Origin: Phycisphaeraceae bacterium | GTDB taxonomy: Bacteria > Planctomycetota > Phycisphaerae > Phycisphaerales > Phycisphaeraceae | Assembly (NCBI GenBank): GCA_020849625.1 | Contig: JADLFV010000030.1 | Coordinates: 28,452-92,451, forward strand | DNA: 64,000 nucleotides | Reading direction: 5' to 3' | Part shown: piece after piece, positions 1 through 8,466 of the stretch | How positions within the stretch are numbered: position 1 is the stretch's first letter | Layout of the letters: every line of letters begins with the position of its first letter | Translations under genes and position numbers: made by a program | The notes under the pieces: generated by a model | Seen by the model: only the letters and a program-made list of their open reading frames with translations | Databases searched by the model: none | Told to the model about the DNA's origin: nothing

Positions 1-2
1 AT

Positions 3-425
3 GAAGAGATTGAAGGCTTGAATCAACTCTGCCAGCACATGCTCGACATACTGCCCAAGCTTAAATCAGGCGAAACTCTGACGAAAGACGACATTCACCA
101 GATCGGTGAATTGGATGTTCGTTTCCATCTGGAACTGATGCGCCTGGGCGGCAACATGCGTTCGCTGCGGATCGTCAATGACATGCAGTTGTTCGAGAAG
201 TTGTTTTTCATCGGCGGGCTGACCTGGCCGTCGATCCGCCCCAACGTGCTGCTGTTCGGTTTTTACCGCGGGCATCGCAAGGTGGTGCGGATGATCCAGA
301 AGCGCGATCCCAGGCGGGCTGCCAAAGCGATGATCGCCCACGTGCGCAGCGGCCGCCGCGAAGTGGTGCGCCTCTACCGCAAGCGCCTGCGTCACATCGC
401 CAAAGAGGCAGTCAACGATTTCTGA
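3..425 (+). CDS. GntR-family regulator, FCD ligand-binding domain (5' end outside window)
   Basis: The reading frame is open to the left edge, so the N-terminal winged-helix DNA-binding part lies outside the window. What remains matches the all-helical FCD effector domain of FadR/GntR-type repressors: a D-x-R-F-H motif followed by an asparagine in GGN, then HRKVVRMI and MIAHV, which supply the Asp and His residues that usually bind a metal or carboxylate effector. The C-terminal tail is basic. FCD regulators usually sense sugar acids or organic acids. It sits 82 bp upstream of two PEP-CTERM genes in the same direction, so it may control them. This is inferred from position and from a similar arrangement behind a LacI regulator at the other end of the window. 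Confidence 0.75.
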   Translation, partial: EEIEGLNQLCQHMLDILPKLKSGETLTKDDIHQIGELDVRFHLELMRLGGNMRSLRIVNDMQLFEKLFFIGGLTWPSIRPNVLLFGFYRGHRKVVRMIQKRDPRRAAKAMIAHVRSGRREVVRLYRKRLRHIAKEAVNDF

Positions 426-507
426 CCGGCGGACATCGTGCGCGTCGGAGGTTTGCAGTGGAAAGGTCTTGGAACGATTCACATCTTTATCGAAGGAGAA
501 ATGCAAG

Positions 508-1356
508 ATGAATGGACAATCCCACAGAAGACGAATTGCGGCGGGCACGGTCGCCCTGGTCTGGGCAGTGGCGACGATCGTGGCGTCACCGGCGGGGGCG
601 GCCACGCTGCTGCTGCACAGCACGATGGATAACGCGGACATTTCAGGGACGACGGTGTACGACGTGGCGGTGCCGGCCCAGAACGGCACGCTGGACGCGG
701 CCGCCACCTCCGGGGCCGCCGGTGTGATTGGTCAAGCCATCGATTCGGTGACCGCCTCCGGAGTTGGGGCGGTGGATTATGGTGATGTCCTCGACGCTGG
801 AGCCGGCATCCAGACCATCTCCATCTGGTTCAACGCCGACACCATCAAGACCCAGGGCGTGGTCCGCAAAGGCAACGCCGGCTCGACCAACATCGGCTGG
901 AGCATCTTTTTGGAATCGCGCAACAGCGGCGCGTTTCACCGGGTGGCGGTCCGCGCCAGCGCCACGGGCGTCGGTGACAACCCCAACCGCGCCATCGCCT
1001 GGGCCGACCTGGCCGGCGACGGCAGCGATTCGACCGGCGTGTGGCACCACGTCGCCTTCGTCATGGATGCCTCTGCCGGCAGTGTCAGCGGCTATCTGAA
1101 TGGCGTGTTGATGACCGCCACCAATAGCTGGGGGTTGACCTTCACCACCGACGTGGACGGTGTCGCCACCACCGAGCCGATTCTGGCGGGGATCGGTTTC
1201 GACGGCCGACTCGATGACTTGCGCATCTACGACGGGGCGTTGACTCAACAGGAGATCACGAATCTTTACAACAGCGGCATTCCCGAGCCGGCCAGCGTCG
1301 GGTTGCTGGGTTTGGGCTGGCTGATGATGGGGACGCGCCGTCAACGGGCTGGATGA
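508..1356 (+). CDS. Secreted LamG-domain PEP-CTERM protein
   Basis: Predicted 282-residue exported protein. I chose the ATG at 508 because AAGGAG lies just upstream and because it opens directly into a signal peptide (RRR, then a hydrophobic stretch ending near SPAGA). Residues about 30-250 look like a LamG/concanavalin-A-like jelly roll (LHSTMD, then ISIWFNADTIK and WHHVAFVMD). The C-terminus has IPEPA, a hydrophobic helix and an RRQR tail, which is a PEP-CTERM sorting signal processed by an exosortase. No exosortase gene is in the window. The next gene is a close paralogue sharing long stretches (LLLHSTMD, SRNSGAF, VGDNPNRAIAW), which indicates a tandem duplication. The substrate is unknown; LamG domains commonly bind glycans or proteins. 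Confidence 0.85.
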   Translation: MNGQSHRRRIAAGTVALVWAVATIVASPAGAATLLLHSTMDNADISGTTVYDVAVPAQNGTLDAAATSGAAGVIGQAIDSVTASGVGAVDYGDVLDAGAGIQTISIWFNADTIKTQGVVRKGNAGSTNIGWSIFLESRNSGAFHRVAVRASATGVGDNPNRAIAWADLAGDGSDSTGVWHHVAFVMDASAGSVSGYLNGVLMTATNSWGLTFTTDVDGVATTEPILAGIGFDGRLDDLRIYDGALTQQEITNLYNSGIPEPASVGLLGLGWLMMGTRRQRAG

Positions 1357-1375
1357 CGGTCGCATTGTTTTGCGC

Positions 1376-1406
1376 GGGGCAACGCCCCAAAGCGTTTCTC
1401 CGCTTT
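1376..1406. repeat. Two back-to-back hairpins between tandem PEP-CTERM genes
   Basis: GGGGC-AAC-GCCCC is followed at once by AAAGCG-TTTCTC-CGCTTT. Both are perfect short hairpins just after the stop of the first PEP-CTERM gene. They could act as a weak terminator or processing site; there is no clear T-run. The double-hairpin layout resembles other intergenic repeats in this window. Confidence 0.5.
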
Positions 1407-1478
1407 GCATCGCAGGCCACTTGAAGAAGGAGCTCATTCATGTTCCGTCCACAACATGCTCAACAACGGAGGCAGTTC

Positions 1479-2735
1479 ATGAGATTCATCCAGCAATTCA
1501 CGGTCATAGTCGCAGCGATGGTCGGTCTGGGCCTATCGCAGGTTCACGCCCAGACATTGCTGCTGCACAGCACGATGGATGATGCGGATATCGTCGGCAG
1601 CACCGTGCTGGACACCGCGTTGCCTGCCCAGAACGGCGTGCTCGACGCTGGCGCGTCTTCCGGGGCCGTGGGCCTGTTCGCCCAGGCCATCAACTCAGCC
1701 GGCACGGTCGGCACCACCGCGGTGGATTACGGCGACGTGCTCGATCCGGGCGCGGGGATCCAGACAGCCTCGGTGTGGTTCAACGCCGATACGATCAAGA
1801 CGCAATATGTGTTCAACAAGGGCAACACGGCCTCGACCACAATCGGGTGGTCCATTTTCACCGAGTCGCGCAACAGCGGGGCTTTTCTGCGGGTGGCGGT
1901 CCGGGCCACGGCCACCGGCGTCGGTGACAATCCCAATCGCGCCATCGCCTGGACCGATCTGGCGGCCGACGGCAGCGACTCGACCAACACCTGGCACCAC
2001 GTCGCATACGTCATGGACGCCACGGCCGGCACCGTGGCGGGTTACCTGGACGGCATTCTGATGACAGCCACCAATTCCTGGGGCATGACCTTCACCACGG
2101 ATGGCGACGGCGTGGCCACCAGCGCGCCGCTGAGCATCGGCAACATTTTCGACGGCCGCATTGATGATGCCGGCCAGTGGGATGGCGCGGTGGCGGCGGA
2201 GAAGATCGCGTTGATCCACGGCCTGGGACGCTTCGGCGGCGTCACGCTTAATTCCTCCAGCATCGACGACGTTCTGAATGTCTTTAACACCGCCGGCGGT
2301 TCGGCCAATGCAGGCGGTTACACATGGAGCTACGCCACCGGCCTGGCTTCCAGCACTGTCGGCGCTGTCGGCGGCGATACCGCCACGCTCGACGCCTTCA
2401 TCGTGCTCGACTCCAGCGGCAACGGCGTGCAGATCACCGCGTCCGCCCTGCATCCCGGCGACGCCAACGGCGACGGTATGGTCAACTTGTCCGACCTGCA
2501 GATTCTCGGTGACAACTGGCAGTCCAACACCGCTACGTGGGCGGAGGCGGACTTCACCGGCGACAACACGGTCAACCTGGCTGATCTTCAGATTCTTGGC
2601 GACAACTGGGGCTTCGGCACCGGGCCGGATGTGAGCTTCGATGAAGCGCTGGCCCAGGTGGCGATACCCGAGCCGGGCGCGTGCAGTCTGCTGGCGGCCG
2701 GAGGGCTGCTGGTGATGCTGCGTCGTCGTGGTTGA
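1479..2735 (+). CDS. Secreted LamG / dockerin-like / PEP-CTERM protein
   Basis: Predicted 418-residue exported protein. Two starts each have a ribosome site (1440 and 1479). I prefer 1479 because GGAGG precedes it and the signal peptide MRFIQQF...VHAQ starts there. The order is signal peptide, LamG-like domain (about 25-240), a linker, then two dockerin-type calcium loops ([20 protein letters not shown] and a second [20 protein letters not shown]), and IPEPG plus a hydrophobic helix and RRRG as the PEP-CTERM signal. It is a paralogue of the preceding gene with the dockerin-like part added. The same dockerin-like block recurs almost unchanged in the protein encoded at 57845-58945. In anaerobes dockerins bind cohesins. 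Here no cohesin is visible and the role is unknown. Confidence 0.85.
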   Translation: MRFIQQFTVIVAAMVGLGLSQVHAQTLLLHSTMDDADIVGSTVLDTALPAQNGVLDAGASSGAVGLFAQAINSAGTVGTTAVDYGDVLDPGAGIQTASVWFNADTIKTQYVFNKGNTASTTIGWSIFTESRNSGAFLRVAVRATATGVGDNPNRAIAWTDLAADGSDSTNTWHHVAYVMDATAGTVAGYLDGILMTATNSWGMTFTTDGDGVATSAPLSIGNIFDGRIDDAGQWDGAVAAEKIALIHGLGRFGGVTLNSSSIDDVLNVFNTAGGSANAGGYTWSYATGLASSTVGAVGGDTATLDAFIVLDSSGNGVQITASALHPGDANGDGMVNLSDLQILGDNWQSNTATWAEADFTGDNTVNLADLQILGDNWGFGTGPDVSFDEALAQVAIPEPGACSLLAAGGLLVMLRRRG

Positions 2736-2740
2736 ATCAC

Positions 2741-2795
2741 ATAGCCCCGGCCTTGGCCGGGGTTTTCAATTTCCCCCGGCCAAGGCCGGGGCTAT
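2741..2795. repeat. 55-bp perfect inverted repeat made of two hairpins with TT and AA loops
   Basis: ATAG, then CCCCGGCC-TT-GGCCGGGG, an 11-nt AT-rich spacer, CCCCGGCC-AA-GGCCGGGG, then CTAT. The 22-bp arms match perfectly, and each arm is itself a hairpin. It lies 5 bp after a stop codon and 15 bp before the next start, so it may terminate transcription or stabilise mRNA. The same architecture is seen at 30084-30137 and in the coding repeats at 5401-5443 and 6994-7036. Confidence 0.9.
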
Positions 2796-2810
2796 ATGGA
2801 GATGCACGCC

Positions 2811-3596
2811 ATGTCACGCCACAAGGGTTTCACGCTCATCGAATTACTGGTCGTGATTTCGATCATCGCGCTGTTGATTTCCATTCTGCTGCCGGCGTTG
2901 CGCAAAGCCCGTGAGACGGCCAAACTTTCGTTGTGCTCAGCCAATCAGAGACAGGTGATCATGGCCCTGACGACTTATGCGTCCGATGAAAATGGACAGA
3001 TGCCTGCGGCTATCTGCAAGACCACCTCCGGCTCATGGTCCTGGCCGCTCTACATCAGCTATCACGCTGAAAGCGACGGCGCCAACGGCGGCAGCATCAT
3101 TCCGCAACTGCGGCCTTACCTCACGGAGGCCCTGGTGCTGCAATGCCCGTTGAGTCCGGAGGCGCCGCAGTTCGCCAAGACATTGACCTACGAATGGGCG
3201 GCCTTCAATGCCATACCCAAAACCAGCCGACAGCGATTCCTGGCGGCAGGGTATTTCTATCTCTGGAATTACGAAGCCTTCTCCACGGCCGTGCGTTTCC
3301 AGCCGGTGCATTCGCTGGAGGACGACGGCGACGGGCTGGTGATTTCAGACCTGTTCCTGGAAGACCACAATGCGGCAACCTGGGACACCTCTCACCCCAA
3401 TCCATCGTGCGCCGAGTTTCTTTCGCCGTCCCATCCTCGCTACCGCGGATCGCTCGCCTTGCCCAAGCCGGTGACGTTGCTGCTGAACTCCGGATTCATT
3501 GACGGCCACGTGGAAACTAACTCGCTCGGCGGCGGGCGACTGTATGAAATTCTGCTCTATTCCTCCTATCTGACGCTCCCGGTGATGCAGCATTGA
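2811..3596 (+). CDS. Pseudopilin-like protein with H-x-D-G tail
   Basis: A 261-residue protein starting at the ATG preceded by GGAG with a 9-nt spacer. The short basic leader MSRHKG is followed by [17 protein letters not shown], the type IV prepilin/pseudopilin cleavage and methylation motif (cut after Gly, with Glu at position 5 of the mature form). The remainder is a globular domain with a few cysteines and ends with a region containing FIDGHVE, close to the H-x9-DG tail found in the large planctomycete family annotated as DUF1559 or type II secretion-like proteins. These are present in many copies in such genomes without a matching number of secretion systems. It lies between two secreted-protein genes in one direction. 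A role in anchoring or displaying neighbouring proteins is only an inference. Confidence 0.85.
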   Translation: MSRHKGFTLIELLVVISIIALLISILLPALRKARETAKLSLCSANQRQVIMALTTYASDENGQMPAAICKTTSGSWSWPLYISYHAESDGANGGSIIPQLRPYLTEALVLQCPLSPEAPQFAKTLTYEWAAFNAIPKTSRQRFLAAGYFYLWNYEAFSTAVRFQPVHSLEDDGDGLVISDLFLEDHNAATWDTSHPNPSCAEFLSPSHPRYRGSLALPKPVTLLLNSGFIDGHVETNSLGGGRLYEILLYSSYLTLPVMQH

Positions 3597-3629
3597 GACG
3601 CCCGAGCGCCGGGCTGGAGGTCCAGGTTT

Positions 3630-5297
3630 ATGAAGATGTTTTTTTCACGTGTCATGGTGCGTGCTCTGATCACAGTGGCGTGGGCGATCACGATGACGAA
3701 CCTGGCCGGGGCACAGGTCGGAAACTGGTCCAGCCGGGACGAACTGATCGACTTCCTGCTGGGTGTCGATTCGGCTGAAACCGCCAGGCTCGACAACCTG
3801 CGGCAGATCGGCCTGATGACCATGGACCCGGCGGTCATTCCCTATGGCTCGGACCTCTACGGCGACAACTGGGACCTGCGCCATCCGATCGCAGCAGGCG
3901 ACGGGCAGAACATCGTCCTGATCTTCGTGCGCAGCCCGTACCATTCAGCCAACGTGCCCACCGATCATCACCCCGATGCCTACACCAGCCAGCACGTCAT
4001 GGTCCGCAGCAGTGATGGCGGGCAAACCTGGTCGCAGCAGGTGGACATGCGCCAGTTCTTCTCCACGCCCGATTACCCGAGCATCATGGGCATGAAAGCG
4101 CTGACCTGCCTGGGCGAGGGCCAATTCCTCTACATCGGTGAGATGGGCTCCATGACCAGCTCCGACGGCGGCGCGACCTGGATCCATCATCCCAACGCCT
4201 TCGGTGCTGCGCTGCCTTCAGGCGTCATAGGCGCCAACATGGGGCCCAACATCATCGCCCATCCCCAGTTCGGCCTGGTCGCGGCGGCGCACGCCTGGAG
4301 AAATGACGGCTCGTTCTTCGACGAGACATGGTTCTGGATCAGCGGCAACGGCGGTGTCTCCTGGCAGCTTTATCGTTCACCGACCACCACGCCATCGAAG
4401 AACATCGAATCGGCCATGGCGCTGATCGGCGACAAGATCGCCATGGTCGCACGCTCTCACGATCCTGAAAATTATGACGCCGCCACGCAGACCTACCATT
4501 ACAGCCAACTCCTGGCCACCAATCGACTGGCGCTGACCTCGCAATTCACCAACATCCCCACCAGTGACGCCTCGCAGGAACTGGCTGCGCCTTTGGCCGC
4601 GCAGGGTTATGCACCCAGCAAGGCGGCGGCCTTCGGGTACTGGTCGCAGGACACCGTCGATCTGATCCTCAACCCCATCACCAATCGCCTGGAAGCGGTG
4701 GTCACCAACCGCGTCGGCCGGGCCGCGGACAATGCCGGGGATGTCCGCCGACAGAGCCTCAGTCTCTGGAGCATCGATCCGGCCGCCTTCGCCGACGGAT
4801 CAACTGACTGGCGTTACGAGGGCACGCTGTTCGAGCGCCACATGATCGACGCGCCGCTGTTCGTGGACGGCATGCACCCGGCCGGGTCGGTGATCGACCT
4901 GGAAAACCAGGTGCAGCACATTTTCATCTACGTCGGCTACTACATGGGACCGGCCGGCATCTTTCAGATCACGCGCAGCCTGCATACGGACCGCCTGTCG
5001 CCCGTTCTGCTTAACGCGCCCGGCGACGCCGATGGCGATGGACAGGTGAACCTCGGCGATCTGCAAATCCTCGGCGACCACTGGCAGGCTGGCGACGCCA
5101 CGTGGGCCATGGGTGACTTCAACGTCGATGGTCAGGTCAACCTGGCGGACCTGCAAATCCTCGGCGATCATTGGGCAGAAGGAGCGGTCGGTGACATGAG
5201 CTTCGAGCAGGCGCTGGGCATGGCGGGGCCGTTCGTGCCTGAGCCGGCCAACCTCGGCTCGGCTCTGGCGGCAGTGCTGCTGATGCTGCGCCGCTGA
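3630..5297 (+). CDS. Sialidase-like (Asp-box) protein with dockerin-like repeats and PEP-CTERM
   Basis: A 555-residue exported protein with a signal peptide over roughly residues 1-29 and GGAGG upstream of the ATG. Asp-box motifs of the BNR/sialidase beta-propeller are visible: SSDGGQTW and SSDGGATW, and GNGGVSW in a third blade. After the propeller come two dockerin-like loops (DADGDGQVNLGDLQILGDHW and [20 protein letters not shown]), then VPEPA, a short hydrophobic stretch and terminal RR. It could be an exo-sialidase or another glycan-binding propeller; I did not identify the catalytic Arg triad or Tyr/Glu pair, so activity is uncertain. It ends the first secreted-protein cassette of the window and shares its dockerin-like block with the gene at 1479. 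Confidence 0.8.
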   Translation: MKMFFSRVMVRALITVAWAITMTNLAGAQVGNWSSRDELIDFLLGVDSAETARLDNLRQIGLMTMDPAVIPYGSDLYGDNWDLRHPIAAGDGQNIVLIFVRSPYHSANVPTDHHPDAYTSQHVMVRSSDGGQTWSQQVDMRQFFSTPDYPSIMGMKALTCLGEGQFLYIGEMGSMTSSDGGATWIHHPNAFGAALPSGVIGANMGPNIIAHPQFGLVAAAHAWRNDGSFFDETWFWISGNGGVSWQLYRSPTTTPSKNIESAMALIGDKIAMVARSHDPENYDAATQTYHYSQLLATNRLALTSQFTNIPTSDASQELAAPLAAQGYAPSKAAAFGYWSQDTVDLILNPITNRLEAVVTNRVGRAADNAGDVRRQSLSLWSIDPAAFADGSTDWRYEGTLFERHMIDAPLFVDGMHPAGSVIDLENQVQHIFIYVGYYMGPAGIFQITRSLHTDRLSPVLLNAPGDADGDGQVNLGDLQILGDHWQAGDATWAMGDFNVDGQVNLADLQILGDHWAEGAVGDMSFEQALGMAGPFVPEPANLGSALAAVLLMLRR

Positions 5298-5346
5298 TGG
5301 CGGCGACCGGTCCACCATCGCGCTCTATCCGGGCTATGATGGCGGC

Positions 5347-7212
5347 ATGACGGGACAGGCTGCGACGTCACAAACGGTCTCCGCTGCTCAACCCGAAGCG
5401 AGCCGGACTCTGCGAGTCCGGTCCGGGCACGCAGTGCCCGGCTCTGTTCCGAAGGTGGGGGAGAAGCAAGAGTTGGACAAGCGACAGGTGATGCTGGCGT
5501 TGATCCTGCTGCTGGCCAGCGCTGCACCGATCTTCGTGAGCCTGGGTGATCATCCGCTGTTCGGGCGTTCGGATGCCCGTTACGCCGAGGCCAGTCGTGA
5601 GATGCTGGAAAGTGGGGACTGGCTGGTGCCGCGTCTGCTGGGTCGGCCGCATCTGACCAAGCCGCCGCTGATCTACTGGCTTCAGGCGGCGAGCATGAAG
5701 TGGCTGGGTGAAAACGAGCTGGCGGCCAGGCTGCCCTCGGCGGTGGCCGGGTCACTGACGCTGGCGCTGATCATGGCGGTGGGCTGGCAGTGGCGAAGCT
5801 GGCACGTCGGCGCAATGTCGGCCGGGGTGCTGGCGCTGATGCCGCTGGCGCTGATCGTGTCGCGACTGCCGCTGACTGATGCATTGCTGGGGTTTTTCTG
5901 GCTGGGCATCCTGGCCAGCGGATTGTTCGCGGTGCGCTGGCCGAAGCAGTGGCGCTGGCCGTTGCTGTTGTGCGCAGCCATGACGGGGGCATGGATGACC
6001 AAAGGGCCGCTGGCCCTGGTGCCGCTGGGCGTGCTGCTGGTGTGGTTGGCTTTCAGTGGGCAATGGCGGGCGATGGGGCGGTTGCGGTTGTGGTGGACGG
6101 TGCCGCTATCGCTGCTGCCGGTGGGCGTGTGGGCGGCGATGGTGGTGGTGCATCGGCCGGGCGTGTGGGGGCAGTGGTATCAGGAAACGATCTCGCGGGT
6201 GGTGGGCGAGGGCGATCACCTGCAGCCGATGTGGTTTTTCATTCCGGTGTTCCTGGTGGGTTTGTTTCCAGCCACCGCCATGCTGGAGGTGCCGGGGTTG
6301 AACCTGAGTTGGCGGAGCGCGTGGGGAAGTCTTCGCCGCGGATCGGATGAGGCGCTGTGGGCGCTGGCGGTGGTGTTGCCGTTCGTGTTTTTCTCGCTAA
6401 GTGCGGGGAAGCTGGCGACGTACATTCTGCCCTGTGCTCCGCCGCTGGCGCTGCTGACGGCCGTGATGCTGGAGCGATGGGTCAGCGGTGAGAATGACCG
6501 GGGCATCAGCGGCTACAAGCCGCCGGAGGTGATGGGCGCGGTGACGGTCTGCCTGTCGCTGGCGTGGCTAGGTGTGTTGGTCGCGGCGGGTTGGTTTTTC
6601 GGATGGCGTGGAGCGCTGCTGATGTTGCCGATGGCGGTGGGGCCGGCGGCGGCGGCGTGGCTGTGGCCGATCTGGAAGAAGCGGCCGCCCCCGCAAGTGC
6701 GTCGCGGATTCGGGCTGACGGTTTTGTTCGCCGCCCTGATCGCCGTGACCTGTTACAGCGAGGAGCTGGAGGATGCCCTGCTGCACGAGCACAGCATCCG
6801 CAGTGCCGTGAGACACATCCACGGCATGGACCTGCCTGCCGAGGCGAGCTGGATGACCGTGGGCAAGCTGGAATATGGCTTCAGCTTCTACCACGGGGCG
6901 CAGGTGCCGGTGGCGACGCCGGAGGATATCGCGGCGATCGGTGAGGCGGACGCACAAAGCCCCGGCGTGCTCAAGCATGCCTCGCCCCAGGCGAGCCGGA
7001 CTCTGCCAGTCCGGTCCGGGCGCGCAGTGCCCGGCTCTGTTCCGGGGGCGGGGGTGTTGATCTGCTATCCGGACAAGCTGGCTGTGCTGCGCCAGACGCA
7101 GCCGGACTGGCCGGGGGCTGCCTATCGCCTGATGGGTGAGGTGTTGTATAACCCGCGCAAGGATCCACTGGTGGTGTTCGCCCGCATCGAACCAGCCGCT
7201 TCGCGGCCGTGA
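5347..7212 (+). CDS. GT39-family (ArnT/PMT-like) membrane glycosyltransferase
   Basis: A 621-residue polytopic membrane protein. The first periplasmic loop motif DARYAEASREML followed by GDWLVP and KPPLIYWLQ is diagnostic of the ArnT/dolichyl-phosphate-mannose transferase family, which moves sugars from polyprenyl phosphate carriers to lipids or proteins. About ten or more hydrophobic helices follow. The start is uncertain: the first 48 residues before MLALILLLASAAP are not family-like and are largely encoded by a palindromic repeat (5401-5443). A second copy of that repeat is in frame near the C-terminus (6994-7036), so the true start may be as late as 5491. A second GT39 gene is at 20622-22280. 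Confidence 0.85.
   Translation: MTGQAATSQTVSAAQPEASRTLRVRSGHAVPGSVPKVGEKQELDKRQVMLALILLLASAAPIFVSLGDHPLFGRSDARYAEASREMLESGDWLVPRLLGRPHLTKPPLIYWLQAASMKWLGENELAARLPSAVAGSLTLALIMAVGWQWRSWHVGAMSAGVLALMPLALIVSRLPLTDALLGFFWLGILASGLFAVRWPKQWRWPLLLCAAMTGAWMTKGPLALVPLGVLLVWLAFSGQWRAMGRLRLWWTVPLSLLPVGVWAAMVVVHRPGVWGQWYQETISRVVGEGDHLQPMWFFIPVFLVGLFPATAMLEVPGLNLSWRSAWGSLRRGSDEALWALAVVLPFVFFSLSAGKLATYILPCAPPLALLTAVMLERWVSGENDRGISGYKPPEVMGAVTVCLSLAWLGVLVAAGWFFGWRGALLMLPMAVGPAAAAWLWPIWKKRPPPQVRRGFGLTVLFAALIAVTCYSEELEDALLHEHSIRSAVRHIHGMDLPAEASWMTVGKLEYGFSFYHGAQVPVATPEDIAAIGEADAQSPGVLKHASPQASRTLPVRSGRAVPGSVPGAGVLICYPDKLAVLRQTQPDWPGAAYRLMGEVLYNPRKDPLVVFARIEPAASRP
5401..5443. repeat. Palindromic repeat inside a GT39 gene, copy 1
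   Basis: AG, then CCGGACTC-TGC-GAGTCCGG, T, CCGGGCAC-GCA-GTGCCCGG, then CT. Both stems are 8 bp and perfect; the loops TGC and GCA are complementary. It is read in frame as roughly SRTLRVRSGHAVPG. The flanks GCG (left) and CTGTTCCG (right) are also shared with copy 2. Confidence 0.9.
6994..7036. repeat. Palindromic repeat inside the same GT39 gene, copy 2
   Basis: A 43-bp copy of the element at 5401-5443 in the same orientation and reading phase, encoding SRTLPVRSGRAVPG. It has three substitutions, which shorten the first stem to 7 bp and place a G-T pair in the second. It lies in the C-terminal soluble part and does not break the frame, as expected for a tolerated loop insertion. Confidence 0.9.
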
Positions 7213-7232
7213 TCTGGTATGCTGAGCGGCTC

Positions 7233-7490
7233 ATGAACCAGACGATTGACCAGTTTCAACCGGGTGCGCGGGTGACGGTGACGCAGCAGATCCCGCAGCG
7301 CGACGAGGTTTGGACCAGCACCGTCACCGGCATGATCGTGCGCTTCGAGCAGCGCAAGACCGGCTCATGGTACGCCCACGCCAAGGATGACAAGCTCTGG
7401 CTGGATCGGCTGGTCCTGAAGAAGGATGACGGCGAGATCGTCGTGTGCAACCTGGATCGCTACACGCACGTCGGGCCGGCCGAGTCATGA
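7233..7490 (+). CDS. Small conserved-looking hypothetical protein
   Basis: An 85-residue soluble protein with no signal peptide or membrane segment. I chose the ATG at 7233, not the in-frame ATG at 7209, because 7209 overlaps the upstream gene and adds an unlikely leader. The sequence looks like a small beta-rich domain: RVTVTQQIP, then WTSTVTGMIV, SWYAHAKDDKLWLDRLVLKK and a C-terminal CNLDRYTHV. It overlaps the next gene by 4 nt (ATGA), so the two are probably translationally coupled. I do not recognise a named family. The aromatic and basic pattern would fit an RNA- or ligand-binding beta barrel, but that is a guess. Confidence 0.7.
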   Translation: MNQTIDQFQPGARVTVTQQIPQRDEVWTSTVTGMIVRFEQRKTGSWYAHAKDDKLWLDRLVLKKDDGEIVVCNLDRYTHVGPAES

Positions 7491-8374
7491 ACAAGCAGGA
7501 AACGACCACCCGTTGGCCGCTGGGGGTGACGGCGGTCATGCTTTCGTCCCTTGATTTCGATCAGCAGATCGCCTTGTGCCGCGAGTTGGGAGTGACGCAC
7601 TACGTCTATCGCCCGCGCATCATCGCTGACGATCAGCGCGACAAACCTTTCAGCAACTGGGGCAATCACAAGTTCGACCTGACCCCGGCCCGGCTGCTGA
7701 AGCAAGGCGCCCAGCTTACGCAGCGCCTGCGCCAGGCGGGCCTGCAACCGTTCGGCACCGTGCCCAACGCCACGGCTGATGACGATTCGCAGGCCATACA
7801 ACTGCACATGGCCGGGGCCGCGGCGGCCGGCTGCACACGGGTGCGCGTCGCTCCGCCGCGCTATCCGCAGGGCTTGTTTGACTATGGCGAATACTTGGCC
7901 CGCACCATCGAGTGTTTCAAGCAGGTGGTGGCTGTGGCCAGACCCATGGGCATCAAGCCGGTGATCGAGATGCACGCCAATTCCGCCGCCACCTCGCCGG
8001 GATTATCGCGGCTGATCGTGCAGTCGTTCGACCCGGCCGAACTGGGCCTGATCCTCGATCTGCCCAACGCCGCCATCGAGGGCTACGTGTCGCCCGACCT
8101 TGCGGTCAGTGCCGTGGCGGACTGGATCGATCACCTGCACGTGGGCGGCGCAAAACGCACCGACGGCGAACGCGACGAGCACGGCTATCTGCGCGGTGGA
8201 CGCGAGTTCTGCGCCCTGGTCGATAACCCCATCGGCGTCCCTGCATGGCTGAACGTGCTGGCGCAACTGGATCGGCCGATCCCCCTGATCATCGAAGACT
8301 ACCGCGGCGGCGGCGGCAAAGACGACGCCGAACGCCTGCGCCAGTCCGTCGAGCAACTGCGACGATTGTTATGA
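7487..8374 (+). CDS. Xylose-isomerase-like TIM-barrel protein (sugar phosphate isomerase/epimerase type)
   Basis: A 295-residue cytoplasmic protein starting in an ATGA overlap with the preceding small gene. It has the AP-endonuclease-2/xylose-isomerase TIM-barrel pattern: an N-terminal strand with LDFDQQIALCRELGVTHY, a middle TRVRVAPPRY, then VIEMHANSA, LGLILDLPNAA, IDHLHVGG and a late IIEDYRG. The conserved Glu, Asp and His residues at strand ends are the usual divalent-metal ligands. Family members isomerise or epimerise sugars, inosose or ketonised intermediates. The substrate cannot be told from sequence, and it is not next to a dehydrogenase. A second member of this superfamily is at 59910-60674. 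Confidence 0.75.
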   Translation: MNKQETTTRWPLGVTAVMLSSLDFDQQIALCRELGVTHYVYRPRIIADDQRDKPFSNWGNHKFDLTPARLLKQGAQLTQRLRQAGLQPFGTVPNATADDDSQAIQLHMAGAAAAGCTRVRVAPPRYPQGLFDYGEYLARTIECFKQVVAVARPMGIKPVIEMHANSAATSPGLSRLIVQSFDPAELGLILDLPNAAIEGYVSPDLAVSAVADWIDHLHVGGAKRTDGERDEHGYLRGGREFCALVDNPIGVPAWLNVLAQLDRPIPLIIEDYRGGGGKDDAERLRQSVEQLRRLL

Positions 8375-8376
8375 GG

Positions 8377-8466
8377 CAGTAGGGAGTAGGCAGTAGGCAG
8401 TAGGGTTTGGATTTCAGTGACGTATCCTGCTACAACCCCTACACCCTACTCCCTACACCCTGCCCT
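8377..8466. repeat. Inverted repeat of the TAGGG(A/T)GTAGGG family
   Basis: The left arm consists of AGTAGGGAGTAGG-type units (about 8378-8406). The right arm is the complement, built from CTACACCCTACTCC units (about 8429-8466), with about 25 unrelated bases between. The right arm ends exactly at the lipid kinase ATG (8467). A second copy of the same family is at 49672-49802. Confidence 0.85.

Noticed and set aside
1479..5297. A cellulosome, suggested by dockerin-like repeats
   Set aside because: No cohesin or scaffoldin is seen, and the repeats sit next to PEP-CTERM signals, which points to another use.
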